The notes: generated by a model from the letters alone, not told the origin. DNA of 56,231 nt from Opitutaceae bacterium (GCA_016794665.1 JAEUHB010000084.1:1-56231); one strand, 5' to 3'. Shown: positions 27,209-37,391, counted from the first letter of the stretch. Program-made: numbers and translations.

Positions 27209-28164
27209 CGCGTCACCAGCGGCTTCAGCCCCCGCTCAATCTCCGCCCGCTGCGGCTCAAGGAACGGAGGCAGCGCCAGCTTCTCGCCCAGAGCGTCCAT
27301 CGGTTCGTCGGCGCCAAAGCCCGGCCCGTCGGTCGCGATTTCGAAAAGCACGCCGCCCGGCTCGCGGAAATAGAGGCTGCGAAAATAGAATCGGTCGATC
27401 GGGCCGTGGGCGTGCGCGCCGGCCTCGGCGAGTCGCGCCGCCCACGCATCATGCTGCACCCGGTCCGGCGTGCGGAATGCCACATGGTGCACCCCGCCGG
27501 CACCCGGCCGCGCGGGCGCGGCACCGGGCTCGACCAGGACGTGCAACTCGGCCTGCGGCCCGTCGGCGCCCATCTGAAATACGTGCGCCTCGCGATCCAC
27601 GCCGTCCTGCGGCCAGGCATAGTCGCGCACGCGCTTCATGTTCATAAGCTGGGTGAGCACGCGCTCCGTCGGCGCCAGCGCGGGCACGCTCATCGCGATC
27701 GGACCCAGCCCGGTGATTTGGTGCTCCGCGCGCACCGGGCTTTTCTTCCAGCGGTGCGGGATGACCGGCGTGTCGTCGGCCACCAAGGAAAGCCGCTGCC
27801 CCTCGGGATCCTCAAGATCCAGCACGGCGCGGCCGTCGCGCCGCGTGATGGGCGCGTGCTTGACCCCAAGGGTGCCGAGGCGCGTCTGCCACCACGCGAG
27901 GCTTGCCTCGCCGCCGACCCGCAGGCCGGTCGAGACGACGCTGCGCGCGCCGCGGCGCTCGCGCGGCGCCGGCCAGTCAAAAAATGTGATGTCGGTGCCA
28001 GGCGAAGCATCCCCGTCGGCGTAGAACAGGTGGTAGGCGGAGGTGTCGTCCTGATTCACGGTCTTCTTCACGAGGCGCAGGCCGAGCGTCTGCGTGTAGA
28101 AGGAATGGTTGCGCGCCGCATCCGCGGTGACGGCGGTGAGATGGTGGAAGCCGGTTAGCTGCAT
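27205..28164 (-). CDS. Ring-cleaving dioxygenase (VOC / glyoxalase family, MhqO-like)
   Basis: Cytosolic metal-dependent protein of 319 residues with two vicinal-oxygen-chelate domains (about 1-150 and 155-310). The first opens GFHHLTAVTADAARNHSFYT, with GLRLVKKTVNQDD. The second has GVHHVAFRTPD and GVLFEIATDGPGFG, supplying the His/His/Glu metal ligands. Close relatives are hydroquinone-type ring-cleaving dioxygenases such as MhqO, involved in quinone detoxification. A frame running further upstream is not used; the ATG at 28164 begins the conserved domain. It is convergent with the PQQ dehydrogenase through a REP-like pair. Confidence 0.9.
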   Translation of the reverse strand: MQLTGFHHLTAVTADAARNHSFYTQTLGLRLVKKTVNQDDTSAYHLFYADGDASPGTDITFFDWPAPRERRGARSVVSTGLRVGGEASLAWWQTRLGTLGVKHAPITRRDGRAVLDLEDPEGQRLSLVADDTPVIPHRWKKSPVRAEHQITGLGPIAMSVPALAPTERVLTQLMNMKRVRDYAWPQDGVDREAHVFQMGADGPQAELHVLVEPGAAPARPGAGGVHHVAFRTPDRVQHDAWAARLAEAGAHAHGPIDRFYFRSLYFREPGGVLFEIATDGPGFGADEPMDALGEKLALPPFLEPQRAEIERGLKPLVTR

Positions 28165-28187
28165 GGCGGCATCATGCACAACGCACG

Positions 28188-28649
28188 CTAGACGTCCAAT
28201 CGCCCAAGCGCGGGCGGCTCCGTCGGGGCACCTTCCGGAGCCGGAGGGTTGAAATGCCGGCCGAGCATGTCGAAGAGCTGCGGCAGGTTGAACGGCTTGC
28301 CCAGCACCGCCGCCGCGCCGGCCTCCGTGCCCGCCTTGATCACCTCCGCCGAACGCGCGCCGGACATGAGCCAAACCGCCAGCGGTCGGCCCGCGGCCTC
28401 CGCCTGCGCACGGAGAGTGCGGCAAACCGTGACGCCGTCCACCCCGGGCATGTGCACGTCCACCATCGCGCCGTCGACCACGTTGGTCGCCGCGAGCGCG
28501 AGCCCCGCCGCGCCGTTTTCCGCGACGAGCACGCGGTAGTCGCGCCGCTCGAGCAGGAGCCGCAGCGTCTCGCGAACGGAGCGTTCGTCGTCGATGACGA
28601 GCAGCGTGCGGGCAGGCGGCACGGGCGTGGTTGCAGGGGGAGTTTCCAT
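28188..28649 (-). CDS. Single-domain response regulator (CheY-like)
   Basis: Receiver domain of 153 residues without an output domain. Acidic pair D20-D21, phospho-acceptor D64 in VDVHMPGVDG, switch region MSGARS and the conserved Lys K118 in LGKPF are all present. No histidine kinase is in the window, so the partner is unknown. A Pro/Glu-rich extension follows the domain. The gap to the dioxygenase gene is 23 bases on the same strand, so the two may be cotranscribed. Confidence 0.92.
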   Translation of the reverse strand: METPPATTPVPPARTLLVIDDERSVRETLRLLLERRDYRVLVAENGAAGLALAATNVVDGAMVDVHMPGVDGVTVCRTLRAQAEAAGRPLAVWLMSGARSAEVIKAGTEAGAAAVLGKPFNLPQLFDMLGRHFNPPAPEGAPTEPPALGRLDV

Positions 28650-28792
28650 GCGATGTCAGGGCAGGCAACGCGCCCAACCCCGCGTCGTCCATCCCGATCA
28701 TGCGGGCATTCCCCCATAAAGGTTCCGTCAAAATCCTCCACTTGCGCGCCAGGGGTCCGATGTCTTCCGCGGTTATGTCGTGCCCGTTGCGA

Positions 28793-31024
28793 ATGAGAAA
28801 GTTGCCGCCTGTCCTGCTGGCGGCCACGCTCGTCGTGGGTTCCGCTGCGGCGGCGCCCACGAGCAGCCCGAACGCGCCCGCGTTTGCCGCTTCCGGCCTG
28901 CGTCTCAGCGAGGTGCTGGCCTGGAACACCCGCATCGCCAATGGCGCGACCTTCCCCGACATCATCGAGCTGCACAATGCCGGCGCCGCCGCAATCGACC
29001 TCGCGGGCAAGAGCCTCACCGACGACCCGCTGCTGCCGCGCAAATTCGTCTTTCCCGCCGGGACCACGATTGCCGCGGGCGGCCACCTCGTCATCTACGC
29101 CGACCTCGACACGAAAGCGCCCGGCCTGCACACCGGCTTTGCCCTCGACTCCGAAGGCGACCTTGTCCGCCTCCTCGACTCGCCCGCCAACGGCGGAGCC
29201 GTGATCGACTTCGTCGAGTTCGGCTTCCAAGTCCCCGATCACTCGATCTCCCGCACGGGCGCAAACGGCGAGACCTGGGCACTCACGTCCCCGACCTTCG
29301 GCGCCGCCAACGGCCCCGCCCTCGCTCTGGCGGCGCCCGACGCGGTGCGCCTCAACGAATGGGCCGGCAAAATCACTTTCCGCCTCGATCACGACATGAT
29401 CGAGCTCTTCAACTCCGCGGCGCAGCCCGTCGCGATCGCGGGCGTGCGGCTCACCGACGACCTCACGCGCCCGACGCGATTTGTGTTTCCCAAACTCAGC
29501 TTCATCGGCGCCGCCGGCTTCCTGCCGCTCTACGGCGCGGATTTTGTGTTCGGCCTCGACGGCGATCAGGAGACGGTGACGCTTGCCGGTGAAAACAACG
29601 AGCGCATCGACCAGATCGTGATCACCCAACAGGAGGCCGACAAGTCCGGCGGCCGCAATCCGGATGGCACCGGCCCGTTCGCGGTCTACGACCCGCCTAC
29701 GCCGGGAATGCCCAACGGCACGCCTCTGCCAGCCGCCTATCGCCGGCTCCTCGACAAACTCCGCATCACGGAAGTCATGTATCAGCCCGCGGGCTCAAAC
29801 AGCGATCACGAGTTCATCGAGCTGCACAACACCGGCGGCCAGCCGCTCGACCTCAGCGGCGTGCGCTTCACGAACGGCCTCGAATACACTTTCCCGGCGG
29901 GCACGATGCTCGCGCCGGGCGCCTACATCGTCGTGGCCGACAAGCGCACCCCATTCCTCGCACGCTACCCGGCCGCCGCCGCCACGCTAGCGCCCGGCGA
30001 GTTCAACGGTGCGCTCGACAATTCCGGCGAGACCCTCGCGCTCACCCTGCCCGCGCCATGGGACGTCCACATCCTGCGTTTTCGCTACGAGGCCACGTGG
30101 TATCCGTCCGCCTCGGGCGCCGGGCGATCCATCGTGATCGGGTCGGTGGAGGGCACGTCGTCCAAGGACTGGGCCACGCGCACTTCGTGGCGCGCATCGA
30201 ACGCGATCGGCGGAAGCCCCGGGGCGCCCGATCCAGCCGCGCCGATGACCGGGACCGCCTCGCGGCTCTCGAACCTCTCCGTTCGCACGTCGCTCGACGG
30301 CGGCCAGACCCTGATCGTCGGTGTCGTCGTGAGCGGCGGCTGGCGCAATGTGCTCGTGCGAGCCGCCGGCCCGGCGCTCGCGACCTTCGGCCTCGGCAAC
30401 ACCATGGCGGACCCGCGCCTTGAGCTCTATCAAGGCTCCGCGCGCGTTCTCGAGAACGACGACTGGCCCGCCTCGCTGGCCGCGACCGGGCAGAGCGTGG
30501 GCGCTTTCCCGTTCGCGCCCGGCAGCCGCGACGCCGGCTTCGTGCAGGGCATCGAGGGCGCGCGATCCATTCAGGCGCGCGGCACCGGCCCCGGCACCGT
30601 GCTCGTCGAGGCCTACGACACCGGCACCGGCAACACGCCACGCTTCGTGAACCTCTCCGCCCGCAACCGCGTCGGCACCGGCGACGACATCCTGATTGCG
30701 GGCTTCAATCTCACCGGCGCCGGCATGAAGCAGCTCGTGATCCGCGCCGTAGGGCCGAAGCTCGCGGCTTTCGGCGTGGCCGGCGCGCTCTCGGATCCGA
30801 AGCTCGAAATCTACTCCGCCAGCGGCGCCAAGGTGGCCGAAAACGACAACTGGACGCCCACGCTCACCGGAGCGTTCACGATGGTGGGAGCCTTCCCGCT
30901 CGACGCCGGCAGCCGCGACGCCGCGCTGATCGCGACGCTCGGCCCCGGCAGCTACACGGCTCAGGTCCGCGGCGCCGATGGCGGCACCGGCGAAGCCCTG
31001 ATCGAGATCTACGAGCTGCCCTGA
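28793..31024 (+). CDS. Secreted lamin-tail-domain protein with two tail modules
   Basis: Protein of 743 residues with signal peptide (MRKLPPVLLAATLVVGSAAA). Three lamin-tail-like (LTD) beta domains follow at about 34-150, 165-285 and 310-450. Each has the pattern 'DxIELHNxG...IDLxGxxLTDD...FVFPAGTxIxxGGxLVIYAD'. The third (LRITEVMYQPAGSNSDHEFIELHN) is the most typical. Two shared tail modules end the protein at about 490-615 and 616-743 (RAAGPALATFGL, ENDDW; RAVGPKLAAFGV, ENDNW), closing IEIYELP. Bacterial LTD domains occur in surface proteins and nucleases; no catalytic domain is visible here, so a binding or structural role is likely. The ATG at 28793 is chosen for the signal peptide. Confidence 0.87.
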   Translation: MRKLPPVLLAATLVVGSAAAAPTSSPNAPAFAASGLRLSEVLAWNTRIANGATFPDIIELHNAGAAAIDLAGKSLTDDPLLPRKFVFPAGTTIAAGGHLVIYADLDTKAPGLHTGFALDSEGDLVRLLDSPANGGAVIDFVEFGFQVPDHSISRTGANGETWALTSPTFGAANGPALALAAPDAVRLNEWAGKITFRLDHDMIELFNSAAQPVAIAGVRLTDDLTRPTRFVFPKLSFIGAAGFLPLYGADFVFGLDGDQETVTLAGENNERIDQIVITQQEADKSGGRNPDGTGPFAVYDPPTPGMPNGTPLPAAYRRLLDKLRITEVMYQPAGSNSDHEFIELHNTGGQPLDLSGVRFTNGLEYTFPAGTMLAPGAYIVVADKRTPFLARYPAAAATLAPGEFNGALDNSGETLALTLPAPWDVHILRFRYEATWYPSASGAGRSIVIGSVEGTSSKDWATRTSWRASNAIGGSPGAPDPAAPMTGTASRLSNLSVRTSLDGGQTLIVGVVVSGGWRNVLVRAAGPALATFGLGNTMADPRLELYQGSARVLENDDWPASLAATGQSVGAFPFAPGSRDAGFVQGIEGARSIQARGTGPGTVLVEAYDTGTGNTPRFVNLSARNRVGTGDDILIAGFNLTGAGMKQLVIRAVGPKLAAFGVAGALSDPKLEIYSASGAKVAENDNWTPTLTGAFTMVGAFPLDAGSRDAALIATLGPGSYTAQVRGADGGTGEALIEIYELP

Positions 31025-31126
31025 GTGCCCGGCAATAAGCGCTTGTGCAGCCGCGCGCCGCGCCCGCATCGTGGGTGCGATGACTCCGCCGCGAACAATT
31101 CGCGGCCAACCTGTCCGTCGCACCTC

Positions 31127-34100
31127 ATGACCCCCTCAACCCTTGGCGCGGTCCTCCGCGCGCTCGCCGCCACCATCATCACATTCTCCGCGAGTCCGGC
31201 CCGGGCGGCCGAAGGCGCCACCGGCAACATGACCGGCCGTGTGACCAACCCCGCCACCAGCGGCGTAATCGAGCGAGCCCGCGTCACCGTCGAGGGCACC
31301 AATCTCGAGGCATTCTCCGACGCCGACGGCTACTATCGCCTCGGCGGTGTGCCCGCGGGCACGGCGCGCGTGCGCGTGACGTTTAGCGGGTTCCCCGCCG
31401 CTGCCGGTGAGGTCGCCATCGCCGCGGGACAGACCACGACGCGGGATTTTGAGCTCATGCCCCAGGGGGCGGCGCAGGCTGGGCAGGTGGTAAAGCTCGA
31501 CGACTTTGTCGTCGCCACGTCACGGGAGATGAGCGGCGCCGCGCTCGCCATCAACGAGCAGCGCTACGCACCCAATATGCGCACCGTCCTCTCGACCGAC
31601 GAGTTTGGCGACATCGCCGAGGGCAACGCCGCCGAGTTCCTGAAGTTCCTGCCCGGCGTGAACATCGACTACGCCGGCGGCAACGCGCGAGACGTCTCCC
31701 TGAACGGCGTCCCCTCCGACTATGTGCCGGTCACGCTCGACGGCTTCGGCCTCGCCAGCGCAGTGGGTGGCGGCGCGGGCGGCACCTCACGCGGCGTCGG
31801 CCTCGACCAAGTCTCCATCAACAACCTCTCGCGCATCGAGGTGTCGTTTTCCCCAACGCCGGACTCGCCCGGCAACGCCCTCGCCGGCACGGTGAACCTC
31901 GTCCCGCGCAGCTCCTTCGAGCGCATCCGCCCGTCCGGCAACTTCAGCGCGTATTTCATGCTCCGCGACGACATCAAGCACTGGGGCCGCACGCCGGCGC
32001 CGCGCCACCCCACGCGCAAAATTCATCCCGGCTTTGACTTTTCCTACCTCGCTCCGGTCAGCCGCAAGTTCGGCTTCACCATCTCCGCGGGCCTCAACCG
32101 CCAGTATTCCGGCGAGCCCCAGGTCCAGAACACGTGGCGCGGCGTGCAGGCCGTCACCAACGGCGGCACTTTTCCGAACACCTCCTTCGACCGCCCCTAC
32201 CTCTCCGCCGTCAGCATCCGCAACAGCGGCAAGGACACCAAGCGCAGCTCGTTCGGCTTCACCGCTGACTACCGGCTATCCCGCGCCGGCCGCCTCTCGT
32301 TCTCCTTCACGTATTCGACCTTCAATGTCCTCATCAATCACAACCTCCTCACCTTTGACGTCGGCCGGGTGAACCCCGGCGATTTTTCCCTCGCCGCCAC
32401 GCGCGGAGCCGCCGGCCAGGGCGTGCTCACGCTCGCGACCACCGGCGCCGACCGCTCGAACTGGACCGTCATGCCGTCGCTCGTGTGGCGCCACGACGGC
32501 CCGATCTGGAAGCTGGATGCCGGCTTCGCCTATTCCCGCGCCAGCAATCGCAACCGCACCGGCGAATCCGGTTTCTTCGACACGACCACGTCGCGCCGGG
32601 CCGGCGTCACGATTGGATTCTCCGATATCTTCTACCTGCGGCCCAATACCATCACCGTCACCGATGCCGCGGGCGCCAACGTCAATCCCTACGCTCTCTC
32701 GAACTACGTCGTCACCGCCGCGACGAACAACACGCGCGCGACCGACGACATCAAGCGCACGCTCTACGCCAATGCCCGCCGCGATTTTTTCGGCGCGGTG
32801 CCGTTCTCCGTGCGCGCGGGCCTCGACTTCCGGCAAAGTGAGCGCGACCAGCGGTTCTTCGTCCCTCAGTTCACCTATGTTGGCCGCGACCGTGCGGGCA
32901 GCACCACCCTCACCACGACGACCGATGATCACGCGCTGCCTTTCCTCGATCCGAGTTTCTCCGACCGGCCGCCGCACTACGGCTTCCCCAAGTTCCAAGG
33001 CGTCAGCAGCGAGCTGCTCTACAACCAGTTCGTCGCCGACGCCGGCTCGTTCACAACCAACGCCAACACCTCCTACCGCAACCTCGTCACCAATTCCAAA
33101 TTCGCACACGAACTCATCTCGGCCGCCTACCTGCGCACTGATTTCCAGTTCCTCCAAAACCGCCTCAAGCTCGTCACCGGCCTGCGCGCCGAGCAGACTA
33201 ACATCTCCGCCGCGGGCCCGCTCACCGATCCCAACCGCAACCTCCAGCGCGACCCCCAGGGCCGCCCCATCCTCGGCGCCAACGGCCGCCCGCTCCCGCT
33301 GGTGCCCGCGACCGACGCTCTCGGCGTCTCGCGCCTCACGTTCATCGACCGTGCGGCGCTCGCGGAGAAAGAATACCTGCGGCTCTTCCCCAGCATAAAT
33401 GTCGGCTACAACCTTCGCGAGGATCTGATTCTCCGCGCCTCGTATTACACCTCCATCGGCCGCCCCGACTACAACCAATACTCCGGCGGCGTCAGCCTGC
33501 CCGATCCCGAGAACCCGCAGCCCGGCGACCAAATCACCCTGAGCAACGCGAGCATCAAGCCGTGGAGCGCCCGCACCGTCAACGTGCGTCTCGAGTATTA
33601 TTTCCAGACCGTGGGCCAATTCACCCTCGGCGCCTTCCGTCGCGACTTCGAGAACTTCTTCAGCAACGCCCAGCCGCTTGCCAACGCCGACGAACTCCTC
33701 GAACTCTACAGCCTCGATCCGCAGGTCTACGGCCGCTACCCGATCGTGACGCAATTCAACCTGGCGAGCACCGTCCGCATGCAGGGCCTCAATGGCAGCT
33801 ACAAGCAGGCGCTCACCTTTCTTCCGCGCTGGGCGCGCGGCCTCCAGGCTTTCGCCAATTTCTCCGTGCAGCACCTCCTCGGACCGGACGGCTCGACCAA
33901 TTTCCCCGGCTTCGTCCCCCGCACCGCCAATTGGGGCCTGAGTCTCAACCGCGAGCGCTACGGCCTCCGCGCCAATTGGAACTACCGCGGTCTCCAGCGC
34001 CGGGGCGCCATCGCGAGCACTGCCACCAACGGCATCGAGCCCGGCACGTTCACGTGGTGGTCCAAGCGCCTCTACCTCGACGTCAACGCCGAGGTTTATT

Positions 34101-34258
34101 TCTACAAGCGATTCGCCCTCTACGCCGCCATCCGCAACATCGGCTCCGAGCCGGAGGACATCAAGGTGTTCGGCCCCAGCACGCCTGCCGTCGCGCGCTT
34201 CCGCCAGCGCATCGACTACGGTTCCCTCTGGAGCTTCGGTGTGAAGGGCACCTTCTGA
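31127..34258 (+). CDS. TonB-dependent outer membrane receptor with carboxypeptidase-regulatory-like domain
   Basis: Outer membrane transporter of 1043 residues. Signal peptide about 1-28; carboxypeptidase-regulatory-like beta domain about 33-110 (NMTGRVTNPATSGVIERARVT, DGYYRLGGVPAG); plug domain about 125-260 (KLDDFVVATSRE, FLKFLPGVNIDYAGG, RIEVSFSPTPDSPGNALAGTVNL); then a 22-strand-type barrel ending in Phe (SLWSFGVKGTF). The order resembles SusC-like receptors, but no SusD partner is present. Likely ligand is an oligosaccharide, inferred from nearby sulfatases. Convergent with the Gfo/Idh gene, 24 bases apart. Confidence 0.93.
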   Translation: MTPSTLGAVLRALAATIITFSASPARAAEGATGNMTGRVTNPATSGVIERARVTVEGTNLEAFSDADGYYRLGGVPAGTARVRVTFSGFPAAAGEVAIAAGQTTTRDFELMPQGAAQAGQVVKLDDFVVATSREMSGAALAINEQRYAPNMRTVLSTDEFGDIAEGNAAEFLKFLPGVNIDYAGGNARDVSLNGVPSDYVPVTLDGFGLASAVGGGAGGTSRGVGLDQVSINNLSRIEVSFSPTPDSPGNALAGTVNLVPRSSFERIRPSGNFSAYFMLRDDIKHWGRTPAPRHPTRKIHPGFDFSYLAPVSRKFGFTISAGLNRQYSGEPQVQNTWRGVQAVTNGGTFPNTSFDRPYLSAVSIRNSGKDTKRSSFGFTADYRLSRAGRLSFSFTYSTFNVLINHNLLTFDVGRVNPGDFSLAATRGAAGQGVLTLATTGADRSNWTVMPSLVWRHDGPIWKLDAGFAYSRASNRNRTGESGFFDTTTSRRAGVTIGFSDIFYLRPNTITVTDAAGANVNPYALSNYVVTAATNNTRATDDIKRTLYANARRDFFGAVPFSVRAGLDFRQSERDQRFFVPQFTYVGRDRAGSTTLTTTTDDHALPFLDPSFSDRPPHYGFPKFQGVSSELLYNQFVADAGSFTTNANTSYRNLVTNSKFAHELISAAYLRTDFQFLQNRLKLVTGLRAEQTNISAAGPLTDPNRNLQRDPQGRPILGANGRPLPLVPATDALGVSRLTFIDRAALAEKEYLRLFPSINVGYNLREDLILRASYYTSIGRPDYNQYSGGVSLPDPENPQPGDQITLSNASIKPWSARTVNVRLEYYFQTVGQFTLGAFRRDFENFFSNAQPLANADELLELYSLDPQVYGRYPIVTQFNLASTVRMQGLNGSYKQALTFLPRWARGLQAFANFSVQHLLGPDGSTNFPGFVPRTANWGLSLNRERYGLRANWNYRGLQRRGAIASTATNGIEPGTFTWWSKRLYLDVNAEVYFYKRFALYAAIRNIGSEPEDIKVFGPSTPAVARFRQRIDYGSLWSFGVKGTF

Positions 34259-34282
34259 GCCGGCGAGCGCGGAGCCCGTCTC

Positions 34283-35665
34283 TCAATACTCCCGCTTCGT
34301 CTCGATCCCCGGCCGCGGCACGGGATATTTTCCATCCGGCCCGGGCTGGAGCGGGGCCGGCGAGTCGGCCGTCAGCGTGTCGAGCCCTGGCGCAAACTCG
34401 TGCTCGCAGTTGAGCATCTGGTCGAACGTGATCACCTGGCCCGTGTGCGCCGACATGCGGCCCATCGAGGTCACGAGGCTCGCCTCCACGCCGCGCTTCA
34501 CCTCGTTGTAGGGCCGGTCCGCGCGAATCGCGCCCACGAGATGGTCCCACTCGAGTTGGTAGGGATTTTTCTCCGGCTGCGGAAACGCCCACGCCACGTC
34601 GGCAGGGTTGAGCGTGTGCCCGCGGTAGATGCGCGCCTTCGAGGGGATGTGGCCCTTCTCCGAGATGATCGCCATGCCCTTGGTGCCGTGCGCCGTGCTC
34701 GAGTGGTCGTTGACGCAGCCGGTGATGCAGCGGCCCTCCATGTAGAGCTTGGTGCCGTCGGCAAACGTGTATTCCGTCGAGTAGCTGTCGAAGTTCTGAT
34801 CGACGCTGTCGCCGCGGTAGTGGCGCCCGCCGACCGACTGCGCCTTCACGGGCCACGCGCCCTTCATCCACGAGCACTCGTCGATGTTGTGGATGTAGAA
34901 GTCCGAGTAACACCCGCCGCCCGACCACATGAACGAATGGAAGCGCTGGACTTGATACATCAGGTCGCTGATGCCCTCGGGCTTCGGCGGCGACTGGAAG
35001 AACCCGATCGGCCCGTGCATGCGATAGGCGCGCATGAGCAGGATTTCGCCGAGCTGGCCGTCCTGGATGCGCTTGGCCAGCTCGCCGCGGCCCTCGCAGT
35101 GGCGGCACATGAGGCCGACGCCGACCTTGAGGTTTTTTGCCGCCGCCTCCTCGCCAAGCGCGAGCATCCGCTTGCTCGTCGGGCCGTCGGCCGTGACGGG
35201 CTTTTCCATGAACACGTTCAGCCGCTTCGCGATCGCGTAGCTGAAATGCACCCAGCGAAACGCCGGCGGCGTCGCGAGGATCACGATGTCGCCGGGGCGC
35301 AGCGCATCCATCGCGGCCTTGTAGGCATCGAGCCCGAGGAAGCGCCGCTCCTCCGGCACGTCGACCTGCTTCCCCACCTGCTGGTGCTTCGAGAGCCGGT
35401 CGAGCGAAGTCGCGAGCCGCGGCGCAAACACATCCGCCATCACCGTGAGCCTGATCGGTCCGCTCGTCGTGGAGAGCGCCTGCGTGGCCGCACCGGTGCC
35501 GCGCCCGCCGCAGCCGATGAGCGCCACGCGGATTTCGTCGCTGTGCGCCGCATGCACGTGGGGCAGCGCAACGCCCGCCAGCGCCGAGGCCGCGGCGTAG
35601 CGGCCGGAGCGGCCGATGAAATCACGACGGGAAAGATCAACCGAGGGGGAGGGCTTCAGGTTCAT
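34283..35665 (-). CDS. Tat-exported Gfo/Idh/MocA-family oxidoreductase
   Basis: NAD(P)-dependent oxidoreductase of 460 residues. Tat signal SRRDFIG at 12-18 followed by a hydrophobic stretch ending HVHAAH. Rossmann motif IRVALIGCGGRGTGAA at about 45-60; the family EKP signature in NVFMEKPVTADG; C-terminal Gfo/Idh domain with GGGCYSDFYIHNIDECSW. Exported family members of this type act on sugars or cyclitols and keep a tightly bound cofactor. The neighbouring TonB receptor and sulfatases suggest sugar catabolism. Divergent from the first sulfatase, with 140 bases between the starts. Confidence 0.92.
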   Translation of the reverse strand: MNLKPSPSVDLSRRDFIGRSGRYAAASALAGVALPHVHAAHSDEIRVALIGCGGRGTGAATQALSTTSGPIRLTVMADVFAPRLATSLDRLSKHQQVGKQVDVPEERRFLGLDAYKAAMDALRPGDIVILATPPAFRWVHFSYAIAKRLNVFMEKPVTADGPTSKRMLALGEEAAAKNLKVGVGLMCRHCEGRGELAKRIQDGQLGEILLMRAYRMHGPIGFFQSPPKPEGISDLMYQVQRFHSFMWSGGGCYSDFYIHNIDECSWMKGAWPVKAQSVGGRHYRGDSVDQNFDSYSTEYTFADGTKLYMEGRCITGCVNDHSSTAHGTKGMAIISEKGHIPSKARIYRGHTLNPADVAWAFPQPEKNPYQLEWDHLVGAIRADRPYNEVKRGVEASLVTSMGRMSAHTGQVITFDQMLNCEHEFAPGLDTLTADSPAPLQPGPDGKYPVPRPGIETKREY

Positions 35666-35805
35666 GGCGGGGAAGATTCCGAACGGGGTTCGCGCGAGAG
35701 TGAGCGCGAGGAGCGTTTCGCTGGCGAGCGCGAAGCGGGCCGGCGATTTCGACGGTTGCACGCGCGGAGCGCGCGTTGTTCGCTGCCACAAATTCCCGCC
35801 CCGTC

Positions 35806-37278
35806 ATGAAACGTATTCTCGCCACCTGCTTCCTGCTCCTTTCTCCCTGCCCCCTTCTCCCGGCGGCGGAGCCGCCTCCGCGCCCCAATATCATCCTCAT
35901 CTTCGCCGACGACCTCGGCTGGCGCGACGTCGGCTGGCAAGGCACCGACTTCTACGAGACCCCGCACCTCGATCGGCTCGCCGCGTCGGGCATGGTCTTC
36001 ACCAACGGCTATGCCGCCGCCGGCAATTGCGCACCGAGCCGCGCGTGCCTCCTCTCCGGCACCTACACGCCACGCCACCACGTGTATGCGGTCCAAACCA
36101 CGGACCGCGGCCCAAAAGCCGCGATGCGGCTCGTGCCCATCCCCAACCGCAGCGGCCTCGCCCAGGCCAACATCACGATTGCCGACGCGCTCAAGGCCGC
36201 CGGCTACGCCACGGGGATTTTCGGCAAGTGGCACCTCGACGGGCCCGAGGGCGCCGAGCCTGGCGAGCAGGGCTTCGACACCGTGCACCAGTCGTATCAC
36301 ACGTGGAGCGACGCCAAGGCCGACGAGCCGGATAACCCCAAGGGCATCTTCTCGCTCACGCGCGGTGCCATCGACTTCATCGATCGCAACCGCAACCGCC
36401 CGTTTTTCCTCTACCTCCCGCACTACGCGATCCACACCGGGCTGCAGGCGCGGCCCGAGACGCTCGCGCGCTTCGAGAAAAAGCCGCGCGGCGCCCAGCA
36501 CGGCGATCCGCTCTACGCCGCGTGCCTTTACGATCTCGATGCGGGCGTCGGCCAGCTCATGGCCAAGCTCACGGCGCTCGGCCTCGAGCAAAACACGCTC
36601 GTCGTCTTCACCTCCGACAACGGTGGCACGCAGAAATCCTCGCAGGAGCCGCTCCGCGGCAACAAAGGCGGCTACTACGAGGGCGGCATCCGCGAGCCCT
36701 TCATCGCGCACTGGCCCGGCGTGATCAAACCCGGCAGCCGCAACGACACGCCGATCATCAACGTGGATTTGTTTCCCACATTTCTCGCCGCCGCCGGCGC
36801 GCCCGTGCCTGCGGGAAAAACCCTCGATGGCGAAAGCCTCCTCCCGCTCTTCCGCGGCACCGGCCCGCTCGCGCGCCAGTCGATCTTCTGGCACTTTCCC
36901 GGCTACCTCAACGACCCCGTCATCCGCGGCCGCGACCTCGACGTGCGCACCGGCTTCCGCTCGCGCCCCGTGAGCGTGATCCGCCAGGGCGACTGGAAAC
37001 TGCACCTCTTCCACGAGGAGTGGGTGCTCGACGGCGGCCGCGAGAAAATCGCGACCAACAAGTCCGTCGAGCTCTACAACCTCGCCGCCGACCTGGGCGA
37101 GCACCGCGACCTCGCGGCGACCGAACCCGCCCGCCGCGACGCCCTGCTCAACGATCTCCTCGCGTGGATCAAATCGACCAACGCCCTCGTCCCCTCGCAG
37201 CCCAACCCCGCCTACGATCCCGCGACCGCCAACGCCGCGCCCGCGGGCAAGAAGATCAAGAACAAGGCGAAGCCGTAG
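35806..37278 (+). CDS. Sulfatase (S1 type), secreted, number 1
   Basis: Exported Cys-type sulfatase of 490 residues, cleaving sulfate esters. Signal peptide about 1-21; metal-binding DD in IFADDLGWRDVG; C75 in CAPSR, the formylglycine site; GKWHLDG; HYAIHTGLQ; TSDNGG; RGNKGGYYEGGIREP; VDLFPTFLAAAGAP. The C-terminal end is Lys-rich (GKKIKNKAKP), as in the other four sulfatases here. It has the greatest difference around the motif (Ala in the second position), so it may form its own substrate group. Substrate not predictable from sequence. Confidence 0.94.
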   Translation: MKRILATCFLLLSPCPLLPAAEPPPRPNIILIFADDLGWRDVGWQGTDFYETPHLDRLAASGMVFTNGYAAAGNCAPSRACLLSGTYTPRHHVYAVQTTDRGPKAAMRLVPIPNRSGLAQANITIADALKAAGYATGIFGKWHLDGPEGAEPGEQGFDTVHQSYHTWSDAKADEPDNPKGIFSLTRGAIDFIDRNRNRPFFLYLPHYAIHTGLQARPETLARFEKKPRGAQHGDPLYAACLYDLDAGVGQLMAKLTALGLEQNTLVVFTSDNGGTQKSSQEPLRGNKGGYYEGGIREPFIAHWPGVIKPGSRNDTPIINVDLFPTFLAAAGAPVPAGKTLDGESLLPLFRGTGPLARQSIFWHFPGYLNDPVIRGRDLDVRTGFRSRPVSVIRQGDWKLHLFHEEWVLDGGREKIATNKSVELYNLAADLGEHRDLAATEPARRDALLNDLLAWIKSTNALVPSQPNPAYDPATANAAPAGKKIKNKAKP

Positions 37279-37338
37279 GCTCGGCGCGGCCTTGCCTCCT
37301 GCGCGAGCCTTCAATGGAGCGGCGGCAAGAGCGCCGAC

Positions 37339-37380
37339 ACTTCGACATTGAGCGTCGGGCGTTCTGCGTTGAGCGTTCCT
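37339..37380 (+). repeat. Degenerate 7-base repeats before the TIR gene
   Basis: Six successive 7-base units: CTTCGAC, ATTGAGC, GTCGGGC, GTTCTGC, GTTGAGC, GTTCCTC. The array ends 11 bases before the ATG at 37392. Units are less uniform than those before murA and ruvB but keep exact 7-base spacing. No Shine-Dalgarno is seen in the remaining gap. Confidence 0.7.
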
Positions 37381-37391
37381 CCGCTCGCCCC

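Noticed and set aside
37275..37310. Another GTAG hairpin after sulfatase 1
   Set aside because: There is a GTAG at the stop and a GGCTCG / CGAGCC pairing, but the stem is interrupted and it has no partner; chance is likely in such GC-rich sequence.
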